From Cinnamomum chago (taxonomy: Eukaryota > Streptophyta > Magnoliopsida > Laurales > Lauraceae), in the NCBI GenBank assembly GCA_038049695.1, contig CP142452.1, positions 69,755,501 through 69,819,500 of the forward strand: a stretch of DNA of 64,000 bases, written 5' to 3'. Both the position numbers and the translations under genes were made by a program. Below, in pieces: positions 21,679 through 34,471 of the stretch. Below the pieces are notes generated by a model that did not search any database, was not told the origin of the DNA, and worked only from the letters and a program-made list of their open reading frames with translations. Each line of letters opens with the position of its first letter. The stretch's first letter is position 1.

Positions 21679-23812
21679 ATAAATTACAATGTAAAACCCG
21701 TCATTTTTGTCATTTTGAAAATTCTATAAGGTTATTTTCACTTTTCATCCACATTTTAAAATTTGTGGGAATCTAGGCTTTTAGATTAACTGGGTTAAAA
21801 CCATGGTTGAAAAATTCGGTCGATACCGGTTCATATTGGCCGATATGAAACGGTATCGGCCGGTACCGAGCCGATATCTCAATGAGATATCGGTCTCGGT
21901 AAAAATTGCCAAAATCTCGACTTATATCGGCCAAGATTTTGGTCATATCGGCAGAACCGATATCTTGAAAATATCGGCCGAGATATGACAAAAAGGGTGA
22001 AAACCCTAATCTTTTTCATTTTTCCCCCATCTTCATCTTCTTCTCCTCTCTTCTCATCTCCTTACTACCCCATAGCAGCAGCCACACTCCATCACACATC
22101 CCTCTTGCATATTTTCAATTCCCACTTCTATTTTTTGAAGAAAATATTATCTAAGGTAAGAGAAAATCAACTTAAAGATTTTTATTATGTGGTTTTTTTT
22201 TTTTTTAGATGAAGCATAGAGGTTTGTCACTTGTGTTGTTTACTTCATTTAGAAGTTAGATCCACATACTTTCATGCTAGATCTACTCATACACATGATT
22301 TTGAACTTTTTTTTCAATTTATTTTATTTTTGGATTTTTTAATATTTGAATTATAATATATCATTTTTTGGGGATTTCATCATAAATTTGTTCTTTTAAT
22401 GATTCATGATCATTGTATGGTGTGTAAATTATTGATCTACATACTTTTATGTTAGATCTATATATTTAGGATTTTGAAAATGATTTTATTAAATTTTGTT
22501 TTCCAAAAAATAATTGTTGTTGTTCAAAAATAATATCATGTTTCTGATTTTCATATGTCATCTTTAGGGTCTTGAGTTTCACAACTTTATTTGATGATTG
22601 AGTTAATATTATTAGTATTAAATGATGATTGATATGTTATCTTTATTTTATTATATTTTACACTAATAAATTGATCATGAGCATCAATAATGGTTGCATT
22701 ATATGAAATACTGGAAAAGACAGTGAACTGCGACACAGACAGGACTCATAACTTAAGGTGACCGAGATTTTGATTTATTGTTGTTATTAATGGAAACAAA
22801 TATTGTTTTCCAGCATTTTCTAATATTCTGGATTTTTTGGATATTTTTGCGAATTTTTTTTTATTAAAAAAATTTCCATACTGCGATGACCGCGATGGAC
22901 CGATATCCGCGACCAATATTGATATCATATCAGTTTTTCAACCGGCCGATACCGAGACCGAGATTTTAAACCATAGTTAAAACCAAATAAGGCCCTTTTA
23001 GATTAACTGACCCTTGAAAATGAGCTTTCTTGAGCCATCCATTGACAATCTAAACTAATGTGGACAAAAAAAAAAATCTAAATCCTTCCATGGACAGTCT
23101 CCAAATTGATGATCAGAAAAGAAACACATTAATGGTCTACACTTTGCTGTTGCTATAAAATCAAGAAGGCTTTTATAACTTGGTAAGTTCACAAATTGCA
23201 ATCTAACAAAATTGTATTTGACCCAACAGCATTTTTTCCAATTTTTCAATGCCATCAGAAGGCAGAATTAAGCCTGCGTTAACTCCAGGTGGGGGGGCTT
23301 ATTTTCGGGCCTGACAATTAAATGTGTAAGGCCAGGGCCTTTGTATGCTTAAAGGCCCATCCTAACCTGCCTATTTAGCAGAAAGGGGAACATATATTCT
23401 GGAAATAGCTGGGCCCTGGCCAAACTCTTATGGGCGGGAAGAGGTGCGGGCATTCAGGTAAGAACCGAGGAGCCGTTCTTATGCAATCATAATATTATTA
23501 ATCATATACTGATATCTTATGAGGGGACCAACTCCTATTAGAGTATAAATTCTAGAAAACACAATATGAAAAAATAAAATAAAAAAGGGTGATCATTTTG
23601 AATGATTCGGATTTTTAGTGGGTAAGCTCTATGGTGAAGCTCTATTACTTCACTCAAAGAGGAATAAGTAGACATTGTACATCCGGACTCATCTCATGTG
23701 TTAACCAACATTAATCTCTAGAAATTCAGGTATTGTCCACTTCTGCAGAAAGAGACATAGTTGTATGTCTCCAATTTAAATTTTGACTGTCCCAATTAGC
23801 TTGGACTTTTCC
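21668..23812. repeat. Dispersed repeat, copy 2 (holds the empty MULE site)
   Basis: This copy matches the window start in order and orientation (TTTATAAATTACAATGTAAA near 21676, TGGACAGTCTCCAAATTGAT near 23090, TCTATTACTTCACTCAAAGA near 23641). It lacks the MULE and the hairpin cluster present in copy 1, but holds its own insertion at 21801-22974. It is the reference that shows the pre-insertion state of copy 1. Confidence 0.85.
21801..22974. mobile_element. Non-autonomous DNA transposon with TATCGG subterminal repeats
   Basis: Absent from copy 1 of the surrounding repeat (corresponding point near 256). The ends CCATGGTTGAAAAATTCGGT and (other strand) ATGGTTTAAAATCTCGGTCT are imperfect inverted repeats. 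The flanks GGTTAAAA (21793-21800) and AGTTAAAA (22975-22982) form a likely 8-bp duplication, and copy 1 has GGTTAAAA at the same place. About 200 bases at the left and 110 at the right are rich in GATATCGG / CCGATATC words; the middle is AT-rich with no transposase. Subterminal repeats plus 8-bp duplication suggest hAT, but MULE is possible. Confidence 0.72.
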
Positions 23813-23816
23813 ACTG

Positions 23817-24890
23817 TCAGGATATCAACGGGTCAGAACTTGGTATGGGTTAGGCTAAACTCAAGTCTACAGTTATAAAATGCTAAAATATTTAACTTGT
23901 AAATATTTAAACTCACAACCTCTCCCATTTAAAGCTTTTGAAAACCTATTTCATATTTTTAAAACCTAGATTTATTGTATAAATGTTTGTCAATAAAATG
24001 TAAAAAGTAGCTATAGCCAGTGCGAGGGCAGAACCACTTGAGAGATGATGAAAGATTCAAGGGGTTTTGACATATTGGTTCACCTTAAACTTTATTTTTC
24101 CCATTTTATGATCCAAATGTAAATAATATTGCACCATATCCCACGATATCATGGGATTTATCAATTTCCGTATCACATATTTTTGGCAACTAGTAAACAA
24201 ATTCATTTTTTATAAAAACATGAAAATTGACATTTTGTGAAAAGTAAATACACATCTGATCGCCATTTCTCAAGTTTTATCATTCGGAAAAAAATTCCCT
24301 AAGATGCTACTTAAAAGTCATGATATCATGGGATTTATCAATTTCAGTTACACACACTGCTCCCAAGATATCATGTGATCTAGAGCAAAAAAGTTTAAAA
24401 AAGTGTTGATCAGAGTCAAACAACTTTTGTGACATTGGGTGAGTTTTTTGGTCATGAAATTTGAACATCAGAGTCCAAGGGGGACTATTATCTTACCATT
24501 TAAAGGTACTTTCGGTGACTTTTTCCCTCATTTTTTTCTCAAAATACCCAATTTATCCTCCATTCAAACAAAACCCTCCCTAACTTCATCTTCATATCCT
24601 TTCCTTTATCAGTGTCCTTACAATGATCCACAACAACTACAGTCCCATGGTGATTGGGGGCTTGTAATGGTTGTTGAAAGCACACCATAGCTTTAAATGA
24701 AGGATGATTTGGAAATTTAGAAAATTGGTAGAAAAAGTTGCCAGAAAAAACCTAATGGGCTTGGATGTCTTTATTTGAAAACTTAAGCCTTAATTTGAAA
24801 ATTCTTGAAACTTGTGTCCTTTCGGGAAATAAGACTTTCTACAGTTTTGGATAAAATGTGGGCCCCACACAGTGTCTTCTCTCTCTCAAT
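23817..24890. other. Gene-free stretch upstream of the first DnaJ-like gene
   Basis: No supported gene or element. The last few hundred bases would include the promoter of the gene starting transcription near 24.9 kb. The words ATATCATGGGATTTATCAATTT recur at about 24145 and 24320. Confidence 0.5.
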
Positions 24891-24928
24891 AGCATGTATT
24901 CTGCACTACTCCGTCTATAAACGGAAAA

Positions 24929-24965
<37 letters not shown>

Positions 24966-25555
24966 AGAGAAACATGTATTCTGCACCTGCTCGTTCCAGA
25001 AAGGAAAAAACGAGCGCCATTTTCATCCATAGCGAAGGAGTAAGACTCTCTCTCTCTCTCTATCTCTATCTCTCATTGCGTTCCATTTCTCTGTTTTCAT
25101 TAGCAATAGCTATCTGATATTTTTCATCTGGGTCTTTTCCCAAGCTTTTGTTGCTCGTTCTAAAGTGGGTTTGTTTTGGTTTTTGTTTTCCATGTTGAGA
25201 ATCTGGGGTTTAAGCTAGGGCTTTGGTTTTGCTGCTACATAGAGATAACTGGGTTTTGTACTAGTTATATTATAAGTATGTCAGGAATCATGAGGAACTT
25301 AGCCCATTCACAAAGAACATTAAGAACTTGGTGTTTTGGGGGTGTTTTGAGTATATTCATGAGTGTTTCTACACCAATCTGTCCAAGCAAAAATCGGAAG
25401 AATGCTTGTCATATAAGTGAACATGAAAGTGAAATAAAACAGAGAAATAAAGTAATTATATGTGCCATCCGAATCAGTAACTCAGCTGGTTGGGATGCGT
25501 GTGCATGTGAAAATGCATTTGTTCGAGTCCCCTTTCAAGCCAAAAATAATAATAG

Positions 25556-25588
<33 letters not shown>

Positions 25589-27324
25589 AGTCAGAATAAG
25601 AACAGTGTTATATATTTAGAAGTGATGGCTGAAAAGGAGTGAAAAATGGTTTCCATGGAATCGAACATTTCTATTGGAAAACCCCTTTTTTTTTTCTCTA
25701 GGAAATCTCTTCTGTGACTTGAGAAGTCACTAGGCTAAGTGTAACTTTCCAGTCCATAAACACGTGGCATGTTGAGGAGACCCACTTGCTACTTTCCACG
25801 AAATATAAGAGGTGATTATGAATTAGCCAACTATTAAAATCTAAATTGACTGATACTTCTAAATGGTTGTTCTAAGGCAATGATTGCTTGTTGTTAAATG
25901 ATTTTTATCCTTGATTTTCAAAGTCTTCAATGCGATGGTTAAGAACATTAGATGATGCCCGTTTTAGGTAAATGAACATGCACCCTCTTCCTGTAAGTCG
26001 TAGGTCTAGTCGACCCAAGAAACTGTTGCATAGTTCCTAATATGGCAAGTTATGCTTCGCCTGAAACTTTCCTAGGTACACCAGTGTGCCTTTTTTCCTA
26101 TGGGCATGTTTCTGCATTTCTGACTTGTATTGGCTAAAAGGGGAGGTGAGATGGTATGTTGTGCTTAAATCATAGAATGGATTTTCAATTTCATGCATAG
26201 TAGATTTGCACCCTCCTTGAAGAAAGTGAAGTCATACCTAAATCTAAACCCTGGACCCTTCACTCTTCTCCCTCTTGTATTAAGCAAGCCTTCATTCATC
26301 TCTGTTTGCATAAGACGAGATATTGATTTCCACCCCTAATAGTGTCACTGTACGAACACAATGTGAATTGCCTCGATGATGATTAAGCTTTTGACTTGTC
26401 TCACATCAATAAGCAAACTTTTCTAAGGGAACAAGGAATAGGGACGAGCACTTCCACTATGGAATAGGTCCTGCTTTTGTGAAAGCAACAATTGACATTT
26501 CCTCCTCAGCAAGGAGAGATTGTAAACAACCAGCTAACTCCCTTGTTTGAGTAGAGCAATTTGTCAGCTATGATGGACGGATACTTCAAAATGGGCAACG
26601 TTTTGTGTCATATTGTTTCCGATACTTCATTTGTGATGTGAAAAATCCGTGTCCTTGTCGTCTCCGTGCTGTGTCCTGCCATATCCATTTCGTATACGGG
26701 CATCCTAGTTTTCGATACGTTTGTCCTTTCTTCCTTCGGCTATCTCAACTCTTCAAGTTGAGTTAGCTCTGCTAGTATTTCCACTCTGTGTTTCCAATAC
26801 TTGTTTTAGCACTCCTCTTCTACTCTTCAAGTCAAATTCTGTAGCTTGAGTTATAGTTGCTATAAGAAGATTCTCCCATTGAGTTGTGAGTTCATTCCAG
26901 CGGATTATAGTTGCCAAATAAAGATGTCTAATTTTTCTAGCAATTTTGGTTGGAAATCAAGACCCTTTTTTGATTCAGGTGTTCTAAAACTCAATTTCTT
27001 TCTTGTTTAATGGAACAGGTTTTTGTTAAACTATATCCATTCCTTTGTAGAGCTGTTATCGTACAGCAGCTTTAGTTACTTGTCCTTGATTACTATCCTA
27101 AAAACCTGGCCAATTTTTTTTGTCAAATTAATTCTTGACTATGATGAAACACAAGGTTGAATTTTTTGGTTTGCATGTGTTCTTGGTTAAAAACATTTGC
27201 TTCTTGTATTTATAGTGATTTTGATCTCTGGGTAGAGTGACTGTTTAAAATCATGTGTAGTCTTTTCATCCTGGGTCCATGAAAGTTTAGTTGTTGTATA
27301 GGAGCTTGCTATCCTTTTGATCAG
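24890..27324 (+). other. 5' leader exon and leader intron of the first DnaJ/DUF3444 gene
   Basis: A leader ending GCGAAGGA is followed by a GTAAGACTCTCTCTCT donor at 25040; the acceptor TTTGATCAG lies at 27323-27324, directly before the start codon. The same arrangement (TGGA|GTAAGC...CTCTCTCT) occurs before the second gene at 36672, and pieces of the two introns still match (TTTTTCATCTGGGTCTT; GATTTTGATCTCTGGGTA versus CATTTTGATCTTTGGGTA). Within it, TCAGTAACTCAGCTGGTTGG ... GTTCGAGTCCCC at 25466-25560, followed by (TTA)n, looks like a tRNA-derived SINE. The leader also has a repeated CATGTATTCTGCAC word (24893 and 24972). Confidence 0.6.
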
Positions 27325-30300
27325 ATGATAAAAATGGAGTGCAAGAAGGAAGCGGCAGTCAGAGACAAGGAAATTGCTGAAAAGAGGATGCAAGATAAGG
27401 ATTTTGCTGGGGCTCTAGAGTTTGCCCTCAAGGCACAAAAGCTCTATCCAGGTCTCGATAACATCTCTCAGATGTTAACCATCTGTGAAGTGCATGTCTC
27501 TGCTAAGTCCAATGTTGTCGGGATAAAGAAGGATTGGTATGGGATTCTCCAGATACCAAACACAGCAGATGAATCATCCATCGAAGAGCAATACCAGAAG
27601 CTCACTATTCTACTTCATGCCAATAAAAAGAGGTTAGCAGTATTACTTTTGCTCTCTTTTGTTATGTGACTATTATCAGGCATATTGCCTTAAGTACATT
27701 CACTGCTTTAATAGATTTTTCCTCTCTTCACCCCACACCCCACCCAAAAAAAAAAAAAAAGGTTTGCAGGTGCAGAGGCTGCATTTGAGCTCGTTGAGGA
27801 AGCACACAAGGTGCTTTCTGACCATGCACAACGGTCTCTATATGACAGTAAGCTACAAACCATCATTCAAACTGCTAAGCTGACGCAGTCTCTTCCTCAA
27901 TCAAATGGTAATTTATATTCTCAGAAACAATTAAGTATTGAGAATAACTTTAGTAATCACAGCACTTCACAGAATCAGGTCATGAGCCAACCACATGAGC
28001 AAACACAAATTTGCCCAGCTTTCTGGACCATATGTCCTTTCTGTACTAATACATACCAGTATCCCAAAAATCTTATGAATAGACCTACTCATTGTCAAAA
28101 ATGCTTTAAGGCTTTTATTGCGTATGAGTTGATTGACCGAGGAGGGCTACTCAAAGCTGCTTCAAGATATGTGTTGAATCAATCTACTCATCCGGAACAT
28201 AAAAATATTCCAGGTCAGGGTGCTCATGAGGTCGGTCAGCAAAATACAAGTGGAAACGTATCTTCCACCATGCAGTGTCAGCGAAATGTTAGCAAGGGGG
28301 TGACTTCATCAGAACCCTTCTCAAGAACCAGTACCAATGCTGAGGTTGCTGCTGTTTATCAAAGAAAAACTTCAAAAGATAGGGATGTGGTTGGCAGCAG
28401 GGCCAAGTTTGAAGAAGGAAAGCATTTGGGAATGACCAGAAGAGCTCAATCTCATAAATCTAAAGGGACTACGAGCCTAAAGAGAGGCAGAAATGTGGCA
28501 GTAGAGCCTAGTGAGAGCTGTGATAGGGAGAGCACTACCATTGAACATGCAGCTACAAAAGAAGACGATGTTGCGAAGCAGAATACTGAAACTAGATTGG
28601 GTGGTTATCTGCAGAGATCGACTAGGCTAAAGAAATATGTACTTTACGACAAAAGTTCAAGTCAACCTGTAGCTGAGAAAGGGAAGCCTTCACATGGTGG
28701 GCCTGGTAGTCTGGACGTCTTGCCCAATAATAAGCCTGATGAAGCAAGTTGGACCAATTGTCAGGCTGAGGCAACCCGGATGACTCGTCCTAACGACACT
28801 TTTAAACACAAGAACTCTCCTATATTCCTTCCAACACACTGTCCCGGTCCTGTATTCCACAGCTTTGAGTCAGAGAAATCAGAAGATAAGTTTCAAGAAG
28901 GCCAGATCTGGGCACTGTATGGTAGTGACAATGGAGACCTTCCTATGTACTATGCCCAGATTAAGAAAGTCGAGTCGCCGAAGTTTAAAGTCCATACAGA
29001 GAGGTTGGAGCCTTTTCCTTCAGGAAATGATATGTTGTGGGCCATGAAAGGGATGCCATTTGGCTGTGGATCATTTAAGCTTCGAACAGGTGAAACCGAA
29101 ATCTTTGAGACGACTAGGACATTCTCACATCAGGAAAGAGCGGTGCTTTGGACAGGTGATCGGTACTCCTTCTTTCCTTGGGTAGGTGAAGTTTGGGCAA
29201 TATACAAGAACTGGAGTGCCGAATGGACCCTTACAGATGTGAAGCACAGTGAGTATGAATTGGTAGAAGTGCTTGAGCATGACTTTGCAGTCTACAGAGT
29301 TTTGATTTTGGAAGTGGTGGATGGTTTTAGAACCATTTATAAAGGAACAGGCATTGAAGTGGACATAATGTGGAATGAGCTGCTGAGATTCTCCCATCGT
29401 GTTCCTTCTTTCCATCTGAGAGAAGAGAGAGGAGGCAATGTGAGAGCCTATTTTGTACTTGATCCTGCAGCACTGCCGGATTCCAAACAGGACAAGGCAA
29501 AAGAGCGAAATGTAGCTGAACAAAGAGCGTGTGAAGGCAAGCAAGAGACAAGCATGCAGCTCAACAGGATATTTGAATGGCCAACTAGTCCATCTACAAG
29601 GCACAATTGTGCGGTAAGTCTTTTAGATGGCTTCACAAAATCAACTACATCGCCGATGGCACTCTCTTCAGAGGAAGCCAAAGATTCGCAGGCCTTTGCA
29701 GAATGGGCCCACCGTGGTTTTTTGGAGGTTGGATGCCTGGTGGAGCCTGCAGAGTTGGACGGGGTTGGAGATGAGTATGGAAGGGTGTGGGTGCAACGAT
29801 GCCCAAAACTCTTTGCACTGTTCAACCCAAGTCCACATTATGGAACCATAGTTGGAGTAACAGAGAGCTACTTGGGCTTGATCAGATCATCATTGTGGGG
29901 GACCTTTGCCAACTTTGTCAAGGAAGTGGCCCACTTTGATTGTGCAGTCTCTAATTCCCAACTTGCCTGTCTCACTGATCAAATGAAAGCTTTGCAAGAA
30001 GCTGGATTTCCCGTAAAAATCTTGAAAAACCGGTTAAAGGCATTAGCTTTCCAGGCACAGCAAATGGCGAGTGCAACCTTGGAGGCTCTTGAAGTGGCAA
30101 AGGCAACTGCCCCATCCATGGAATGCCTTGAGGCAGCAATGGCAGCAGAGGGAGCAGCAGAGAGAGAAGTTCTAGCAATCGAGCGTGCACTAGCAGAGGC
30201 CTGCGGAAAGCTCAATGCAGCTAAGGCCCAACACCAGGCTCTAAGAGAGCAGAAAGTTGCAATGGAAAAGGAAATTGAGGTCGCCCGTCAGGAATTAGAG

Positions 30301-30339
30301 GCAGCTGAAGAGAACCTTAGTAGGGTTTTTCAATTATAA
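27325..30339 (+). CDS. DnaJ-like protein with one DUF3444 domain (gene A)
   Basis: Exons 27325-27632 and 27762-30339 join in frame, giving about 961 residues. The sister gene's start matches the ATG at 27334, three codons on. In order: an N-terminal helical region (AEKRMQDKDFAGALEFALKA), a J domain (about 69-135; DWYGILQIPNTADESSIEEQ), a zinc-ribbon-like CPFC...CQKC pair (about 194-217), a basic/Ser-rich linker, one DUF3444 domain (about 466-670; FQEGQIWALYGSDNGDLPMY, GEVWAIYKNWSAEW), one FEWPTSP motif (about 708), then an unrecognised region (about 746-850; FAEWAHRGFLEVGC) and an Ala/Glu-rich coiled coil. The J domain has HAN instead of HPD, so it should not stimulate Hsp70. DUF3444 J proteins are a plant family, mostly nuclear and poorly characterised. 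The 129-bp intron at 27633 is absent from the sister gene and its acceptor follows a poly-A run. Confidence 0.9.
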
Positions 30340-32696
30340 TACTTTGTCATTAACTCAAATATCAGACATTTAAACTCAATCAGATTTTGATAATGGCCCA
30401 CAAAAAATGTGGTGCATACTTATTTCCAAAGTAGTTATTTATGTAGTAACCTCTGATTGGGACTAGAATTTACTTATTGCTGGGACTACCAGCCATATGT
30501 TCTACACATTTTGTTTCTCAGCTAAAACTTCACTGAAGTGTTTGGGAGTGTAATCAGTTACTTCTAAGCCTTTTGGTCCTTTTTATTTTGGCAATGTAGG
30601 AAGAAATCTATTATATTATGAAGTTAAGGTACATAATAAAACTGGTTTCATCAGTATTCAGTACATAAATCCTACCTCCAGTATTCTACTGTAGACATGG
30701 AATTTAAGAGTAATATTTTCCTGCATCTAGTTTAGTGATGTCCCTTTATGTTGCTGTGGCTGTTCTCTACTGTGCTTAGCTTAGCATCCTACCTTTCATT
30801 AGGTTTGCAGATCATGCTGGGAAATTTCATGCTTGTGTTTTCGTTGCTCTCAGAAGAACAAACTTGTGATATTCACCACAAACGCTTATGGTTGAGTGGT
30901 GATGGCACCTTAGTTTCACACACATGCATAGGGATCGATCCTTGGGTCATCAGGTTGAAAGTATCACTCTTGTTCAAGAAGCCTAACATAGCAAACAAAT
31001 ATATATATATATATATTATTTTTTTTTGGTGCAGAAGTTGTGCCCAAAGACTCTGTTTGCTGTGTTCAGATCCCCACGTCAACATTGTCATGAAAGCCTA
31101 ATTCCCTACTTGGATGGGTTTGGTAGTGTTTCTTTGGCTGCCCCATCTGCTGGTCCCATTTGTGACCAACCTACATGTTTTTAAATGAAAATTTAGTTGT
31201 ACATATTAAAAGATAGAATTTACTATAGGCCTGTTTGTTTCATGTAATTGAATTCCCACAAATTCTACTACTTCTTTCTAAAAGCGGTTAACAATCGAGA
31301 AACAAAGGTGAATGTCCAAAAATAACCCTAAATAATCCCCCCTCTAATAGAAAATGAATCCAAGGGGGAGATGTGATATAAATGCCCAGCCTCGCCCTAG
31401 AAATTCAAATCCTAGGAAAGTTGATGTGGTCTAGTGAGATGGGGAGTTATGTGAGCATTATAGGACCCACCTGCATGTGTGAGAACCATGAAGGTCAAGG
31501 GGTTAAAGATCTTGACAGGGCAACCCTGTTTAATTTCGTTTTATATGTGAGATTAGATTTCTTTATGTCAGCTGTTGTAAATGTGGACCATTAAGCTGAA
31601 GGGGCTCGGGTGATTGGATGAGATTTATTTTTTGCACATACCTAGCTCCCATCAAGATCAATCCACCCCCTCTGCCCTTCATGGTTAGCACGCGTTCAAT
31701 GGGTCCTACAAATTTTTCTCATATACCACATCTTACCAGACCGTTTCTTAACTGAAGATCCCTCTGCATCTTTGCCTCCTGTCCTTGTCCCCTTGCCACT
31801 ATAATTATTAATAATCCCTTTTTGTGCTCATACGACCATGAATTCATATGTATTCCTGCAAATAAACTGGTCCTTCATGTTTTTAATATTTCATCTACAC
31901 CAAAGGAAACTCCTAATAGTATTCATCAGCAAACGAATTTTAGTATCACATATCATAAACCCATCACGGGGCATGTCCTTCACAGGGTAAGTCGGATATG
32001 AATCAGAGGCAGGTATGGATTTACCATAACCAATTGCCATCTTTAATGGCCCTTACTGTTGTTTAAAAACTTGGAAAGGAGTAATTGGGATTGGACTTGA
32101 CTCAGATTTGCCGCAGGACTTTGTGAAGCTCACCTTTTTAATCAATCAACCCATTGGCGGAAAATTTTCACCTACAAACAGACTGCATACTACGTGGATG
32201 TGCCTACAATGGATTTGGGTTGGGGATGGATAGAAAGGTCTCTTTGTGGATAAGGATTATATATAAAAACAACCCCATCAGTTTATCCTAGCCTTTGGCA
32301 CTTCCCTTTTATGACTTGAATGTTTGTCAACTAGGTTCAGTCACACAAACAGGAACATAGATCAAATCCTTCTCCTCAGACCTCAAATCTATCTAGAAAA
32401 TTGAAGAGGAGCTAGTATTTGCCAGTACTTGAGGATGGCCAACAATTCATTTCATATTTCACATTCTTTCAGGTTTCTTCATGAATGCTACAAGAAAGTT
32501 TGTAAAATGAGTTTACTTAAGCATTTGACTCTTGCTTTGCATCCTCTATCTCATTCTCAGTGCTGCGATTATGGTTTCAATCATAATAATAATAAATAAA
32601 TAAATAAATAAACATGATCAGATTTTAATTAGTAATGCCAGATCAGTGCAAAATTCACCAGTCCTTCACCCTCCCAAAATTATTGAATAGATCATA
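30340..32696. other. 3' flank of gene A and gene-free DNA
   Basis: The first few hundred bases would be the 3' untranslated region of gene A. A possible tRNA-derived SINE lies at 30888-31010 (TGGTTGAGTGGTGATGGC and GGGATCGATCCTTGGG, then (AT)n). An (AATA)n run is near 32590. No gene is supported. Confidence 0.5.
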
Positions 32697-32704
32697 AGTA
32701 AAAC

Positions 32705-33607
32705 CAGTGGCAGCTCTAGGAATTCGAGTAAGTGGGGTCAACAAAAGATTTATTTTCCACAAATCGAATAAATTTGTTTTTCTCTTTATCAACATTTGTC
32801 GTCTACTTTTGATAATTCGACAAATATAATATAAAATTTTCAAATAATCTATTTTTCGACAATTTGACAAAAATAACATTGAATTCTCAAACAAAAATAA
32901 ATATAAATTTTAATAGGTTGTTACTAATAGTTCTTAATCCAAAAAGAAAATCTAAATACATAAACTCCTACAGCTGCCCTCGACGATTTTTCATGTGTTG
33001 AAATTGTTGCATAATAACTTCATTATCAACACTAGAAAACACATCATTCTCAATATATGTGATTAAACAATCATTCATTCATTGATCTCCCATTCAGTTA
33101 TACAGCTTGTGCTTTACGTACTTCATTGCTAAAAAAATATCTTTCTACCATTGCAATCGCTACTGGTAAAATCAACGCCAATTTTAAAAGCAAATAAATC
33201 AATGTGTATTAGTGTATACGATATCCTTCTTTGCCTCCACTAATTTTTTAGCAATGTCAATTCCTTTAAGTTCTAAAAACTCGTTGCTAGAGCGCATATC
33301 AACAATGTAGTTTTGAACTTCATGGTCAAGTATCACGAGGTCTATTGTAGAAAAATCAACAATGCCATCTTTTTTAACAAGTTATGTAAATGAAGAGTTA
33401 ATGCCAGAATGTCTCAAAAAGAAATTTTTCTTTAAAAAAATAAAAGTTGGGCCCATTAATTTTTTTTTTTTTTTGGTAGACAGATGACCCATAAACTTAA
33501 GCATTTAGTGAGGTCCAAATCTTCCTATAAGTTTAACTCATTAAAAAATTATTTTTAAAATAATTTTTCAGATTGACCCCACTGACATACATGTAGCGCA
33601 GCCCATG
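32705..33607 (-). mobile_element. Deleted hAT element with transposase C-terminal remnant
   Basis: The ends CAGTGGCAGCTCTAGG and (other strand) CATGGGCTGCGCTAC are similar and typical of plant hAT elements; AGTAAAAC (32697-32704) and TGTAAAAC (33608-33615) form an 8-bp duplication with one mismatch. On the minus strand, around 33370-32970, remnants read NEFLELKGIDIAKKLVE, TNTLIYLLLKLALILPVAIA and MVERYF, and then pieces like NDCLITYIE. This is the C-terminal dimerisation region of the TTF/zinc-finger-MYM-type hAT transposases. The element is internally deleted and has several stops, so it is not functional. Confidence 0.75.
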
Positions 33608-33615
33608 TGTAAAAC

Positions 33616-34454
33616 ATAAAATGTTTTCATTTGATAGGAGACTTTCATTTCTCATACATTATCAATTCAATGGGGAATGTTACTATAATGATAATAGTAT
33701 ATTTGCTTGATTCAAAGTGGTCATTGCCACAAATAAGAAAATATATATGTTTTTAAACACCATAATAATATGTGCTTTTCTAAAACATAAATAACACAAT
33801 AAAACAAAAATCACCATTTTCTAAAATCCGATTTTTATTTGATGGCCCATCTATTTGCAAGGAATCGAGTTCCTAGAAACTCTAAGAAATATATTTCTAC
33901 CAAATTAGCTAAAATTGAACAAACAAAAATAAAATCCACAAAACGGCCATCAAATAATCTTATCTTTGGTGGAAAATAAATACCGAAACATTACTCCAAT
34001 AAGTTAAATCCCAAGAAAGTCAAAGTTTATCTCCAAACCTCATATCCTTCACTCTTCACCTCTTCAGTATTTCTTAGTTGATGGGTCGCACTATTTTGAC
34101 CTTAAATTCTTAGGAACTTAATTTCATACAAACAAACATCCCTATATTGTTTTTGCAATAAGTCAAATATGTTTTTATATAATGAACCATCTACTGAGGG
34201 GCTTTAAAAAAAAGTCACAAAACAATGCAATTTAACCCTTCATTTTGCACGCACACAATTCAATGCGATGATCATCAGATCTGATTAGAAATTTGTGCAG
34301 TTTGTGATCAGCAATATATCATTTCTGTCTAACCATCGACCATGTAGCCCATCTGCAGTAGGCCCCACAATATAGATAGAAGGGAGATTGGTCAGATTGC
34401 CGCATGCAACTGTTTGCAAGAATTCTAATAAGATTTTTTGGCTGTTGGAAATTT
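33616..34454. other. Gene-free AT-rich stretch
   Basis: No supported gene. Short AT-rich blocks near 33860-34150 could be a small old element, but no matched ends were found. Confidence 0.5.
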
Positions 34455-34471
34455 CTTACACCATGTTATTA

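Noticed and set aside
24439-24690. An 83-codon open frame upstream of gene A
   Set aside because: No family signature and no splice or promoter context; likely chance.
29125-29604. Minus-strand frames under the DnaJ-like gene, and a similar one at 38707-39159
   Set aside because: Both are antisense shadows of conserved DUF3444 coding sequence; the plus strand has the domain.
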